Positions 21,933 to 22,859 of a DNA stretch of 22,859 nt are shown here, in pieces. The notes below the pieces were generated by a model. That model searched no databases and was not told the DNA's origin. It worked only from the letters and a program-made list of their open reading frames with translations. This DNA comes from Firmicutes bacterium CAG:534 (GTDB taxonomy: Bacteria; Bacillota; Clostridia; Lachnospirales; Lachnospiraceae). The translations under genes were made by a program, and so were the position numbers. Every line of letters begins with the position of its first letter. Position 1 is the first letter of the stretch. The DNA is taken from assembly GCA_000436115.1 (NCBI GenBank), contig FR894559.1:2041-24899 (forward strand), written 5' to 3'.

Positions 21933-22859
21933 CTACTGTTCCTCCTTCCTGCCAAAGGCTCCTCTTGCCTTTTCATAGGTATAGGCTGCCCTGATCAGAT
22001 TTTTTTCCTGGAAGCAGTCCCCAATCAGCTGCATGCCGATGGGAAGCCCCTGACTGTCTGTTCCGCAGGGAATGGAAAGTCCGGGCAGTCCTGCCAGGTT
22101 AATGGAGATCGTATAAATATCTCCCAGATACATCTTGATGGGATCGGATAAGCTGTTTCCAAGCTTAGGCGCCGTTGTGGGCGCAACCGGCCCCAAAATC
22201 ACATCATATTTTGTGAAAGCATCATCAAAGGCTTTTTTGATCAGTGCTTTTACACGAAGGGCTTTCAGATAATAAGCGTCATAATAACCGGAGCTTAACA
22301 CAAAGCTGCCCAGCATGATCCTTCTTTTTACCTCCGGCCCAAAGCCCTCGGATCTGGACTTTTTGTACATGTTGTGAAGTCCCTCGTACTCCGGTGTGCG
22401 ATAGCCGTATTTGATCCCGTCAAAACGCTCCAGGTTCGAGCTGGCCTCTGCCGCTGCAATGGTATAATAGGTAGGGATGGCATACTCTACAAGGCTTAAG
22501 TCAAATTCTTCTACAATAGCGCCCTTTTCTTTCAGGGTCTCTGCTGCCGCAAGCACAGCCTCCTTCACCTCAGGGTCCAGTCCCTCTCCAAAATAATCTC
22601 TGGGAATTCCAATTCGCATCCCCTTTACATCCTCTACAAGCGCTGAGGTAAAATCCGTATCCTCTCGCTTCATGGAGGTGGAATCCTTGGAGTCATGTGA
22701 TGCGATCACTTCCATAATGGTGGCACAGTCGGTCACATCCTTACATAAAGGGCCGATCTGATCCAAGGAAGAACCATATGCGATCAGTCCATAACGTGAT
22801 ACCGTTCCATAGGTAGGCTTCAGTCCTACCACCCCGCAAAAGGAGGCTGGCTGGCGGAT
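21933..22859 (-). CDS. gatA: Aspartyl/glutamyl-tRNA amidotransferase subunit A (5' end outside the window)
   Basis: The C-terminal 308 residues of the glutaminase subunit of GatCAB, which releases ammonia from glutamine for tRNA amidation. The frame is open to the window edge. The first visible residues are IRQPASFCGVVGLKPTYGTV, which directly follow the GGS nucleophile stretch of amidase-signature enzymes; that serine and the catalytic lysine are therefore off the window. RIGIPRDYFGEGLDPEV, DVILGPVAPTTAP, and LAGLPGLSIPCG are conserved downstream. It is followed by gatB after one base. Confidence 0.97.
   Translation of the reverse strand: MRQPASFCGVVGLKPTYGTVSRYGLIAYGSSLDQIGPLCKDVTDCATIMEVIASHDSKDSTSMKREDTDFTSALVEDVKGMRIGIPRDYFGEGLDPEVKEAVLAAAETLKEKGAIVEEFDLSLVEYAIPTYYTIAAAEASSNLERFDGIKYGYRTPEYEGLHNMYKKSRSEGFGPEVKRRIMLGSFVLSSGYYDAYYLKALRVKALIKKAFDDAFTKYDVILGPVAPTTAPKLGNSLSDPIKMYLGDIYTISINLAGLPGLSIPCGTDSQGLPIGMQLIGDCFQEKNLIRAAYTYEKARGAFGRKEEQ

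Overview
This window looks like a chromosomal segment from a spore-forming Gram-positive bacterium of the class Clostridia, most like a gut Lachnospiraceae. The grounds are strong AGGAGG-type ribosome binding sites, sigma-A promoters with 17-bp spacers, a SpoVAC sporulation protein, GatCAB together with a glutaminyl-tRNA synthetase, and several families that I associate with Clostridia (DUF6062, DUF6106, DUF2225, UPF0735). I see no insertion sequence, prophage, CRISPR array, rRNA or tRNA. Genus and species cannot be fixed from the sequence alone.

Layout. (1) 58-3153, minus: a surface-polymer O-acylation pair, an MBOAT acyltransferase followed by an anchored SGNH/GDSL esterase-fold protein. 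The 386-bp gap between them holds a 36/37-bp tandem repeat, and the SGNH linker holds a separate 42-bp repeat. (2) 3192-3748, plus: a solitary spoVAC. It is convergent with and overlaps a DUF6062 Cys/His protein (3730-4491), which follows a TetR regulator (4594-5199). (3) 5370-5942, plus: an anchored, very acidic protein of unknown function, ending at a bidirectional terminator. (4) 6072-13425, minus: five tightly packed genes that probably form one operon: DUF6106 membrane protein, guaB, a GGDEF-EAL cyclic-di-GMP protein, glnS and DUF2225. A promoter lies at 13468-13496 and the terminator at 6004-6030. (5) 13629-14489, plus: an anchored lipid-facing or extracellular protein of unknown function with its own good promoter and terminator. 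(6) 14626-17804, minus: an aspartate-family amino-acid operon, UPF0735 ACT protein, homoserine dehydrogenase and aspartate kinase. Its leader contains a terminator hairpin and a competing antiterminator fold. (7) 17813-19865, minus: oleate hydratase with an unusual N-terminal membrane-like extension. (8) 19871-22859, minus: gatA (5' end outside the window), gatB and a second TetR regulator, ending in a terminator just upstream of the oleate hydratase promoter.

How the parts may work together. The MBOAT and SGNH proteins would transfer an acyl group across the membrane and place it on, or remove it from, a surface glycan. GuaB controls guanine nucleotide supply, and its operon partner makes or breaks cyclic-di-GMP, which is built from GTP. 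GlnRS and GatCAB give two routes for amide aminoacyl-tRNAs. The second TetR gene sits directly before oleate hydratase and is the obvious candidate to control it.

Most of the window is ordinary housekeeping sequence. The least ordinary items are the attenuator-like leader of the aspartate-family operon, the membrane-anchored form of oleate hydratase, the GGDEF-EAL/glnS overlap, and the two tandem repeats in the acylation locus.
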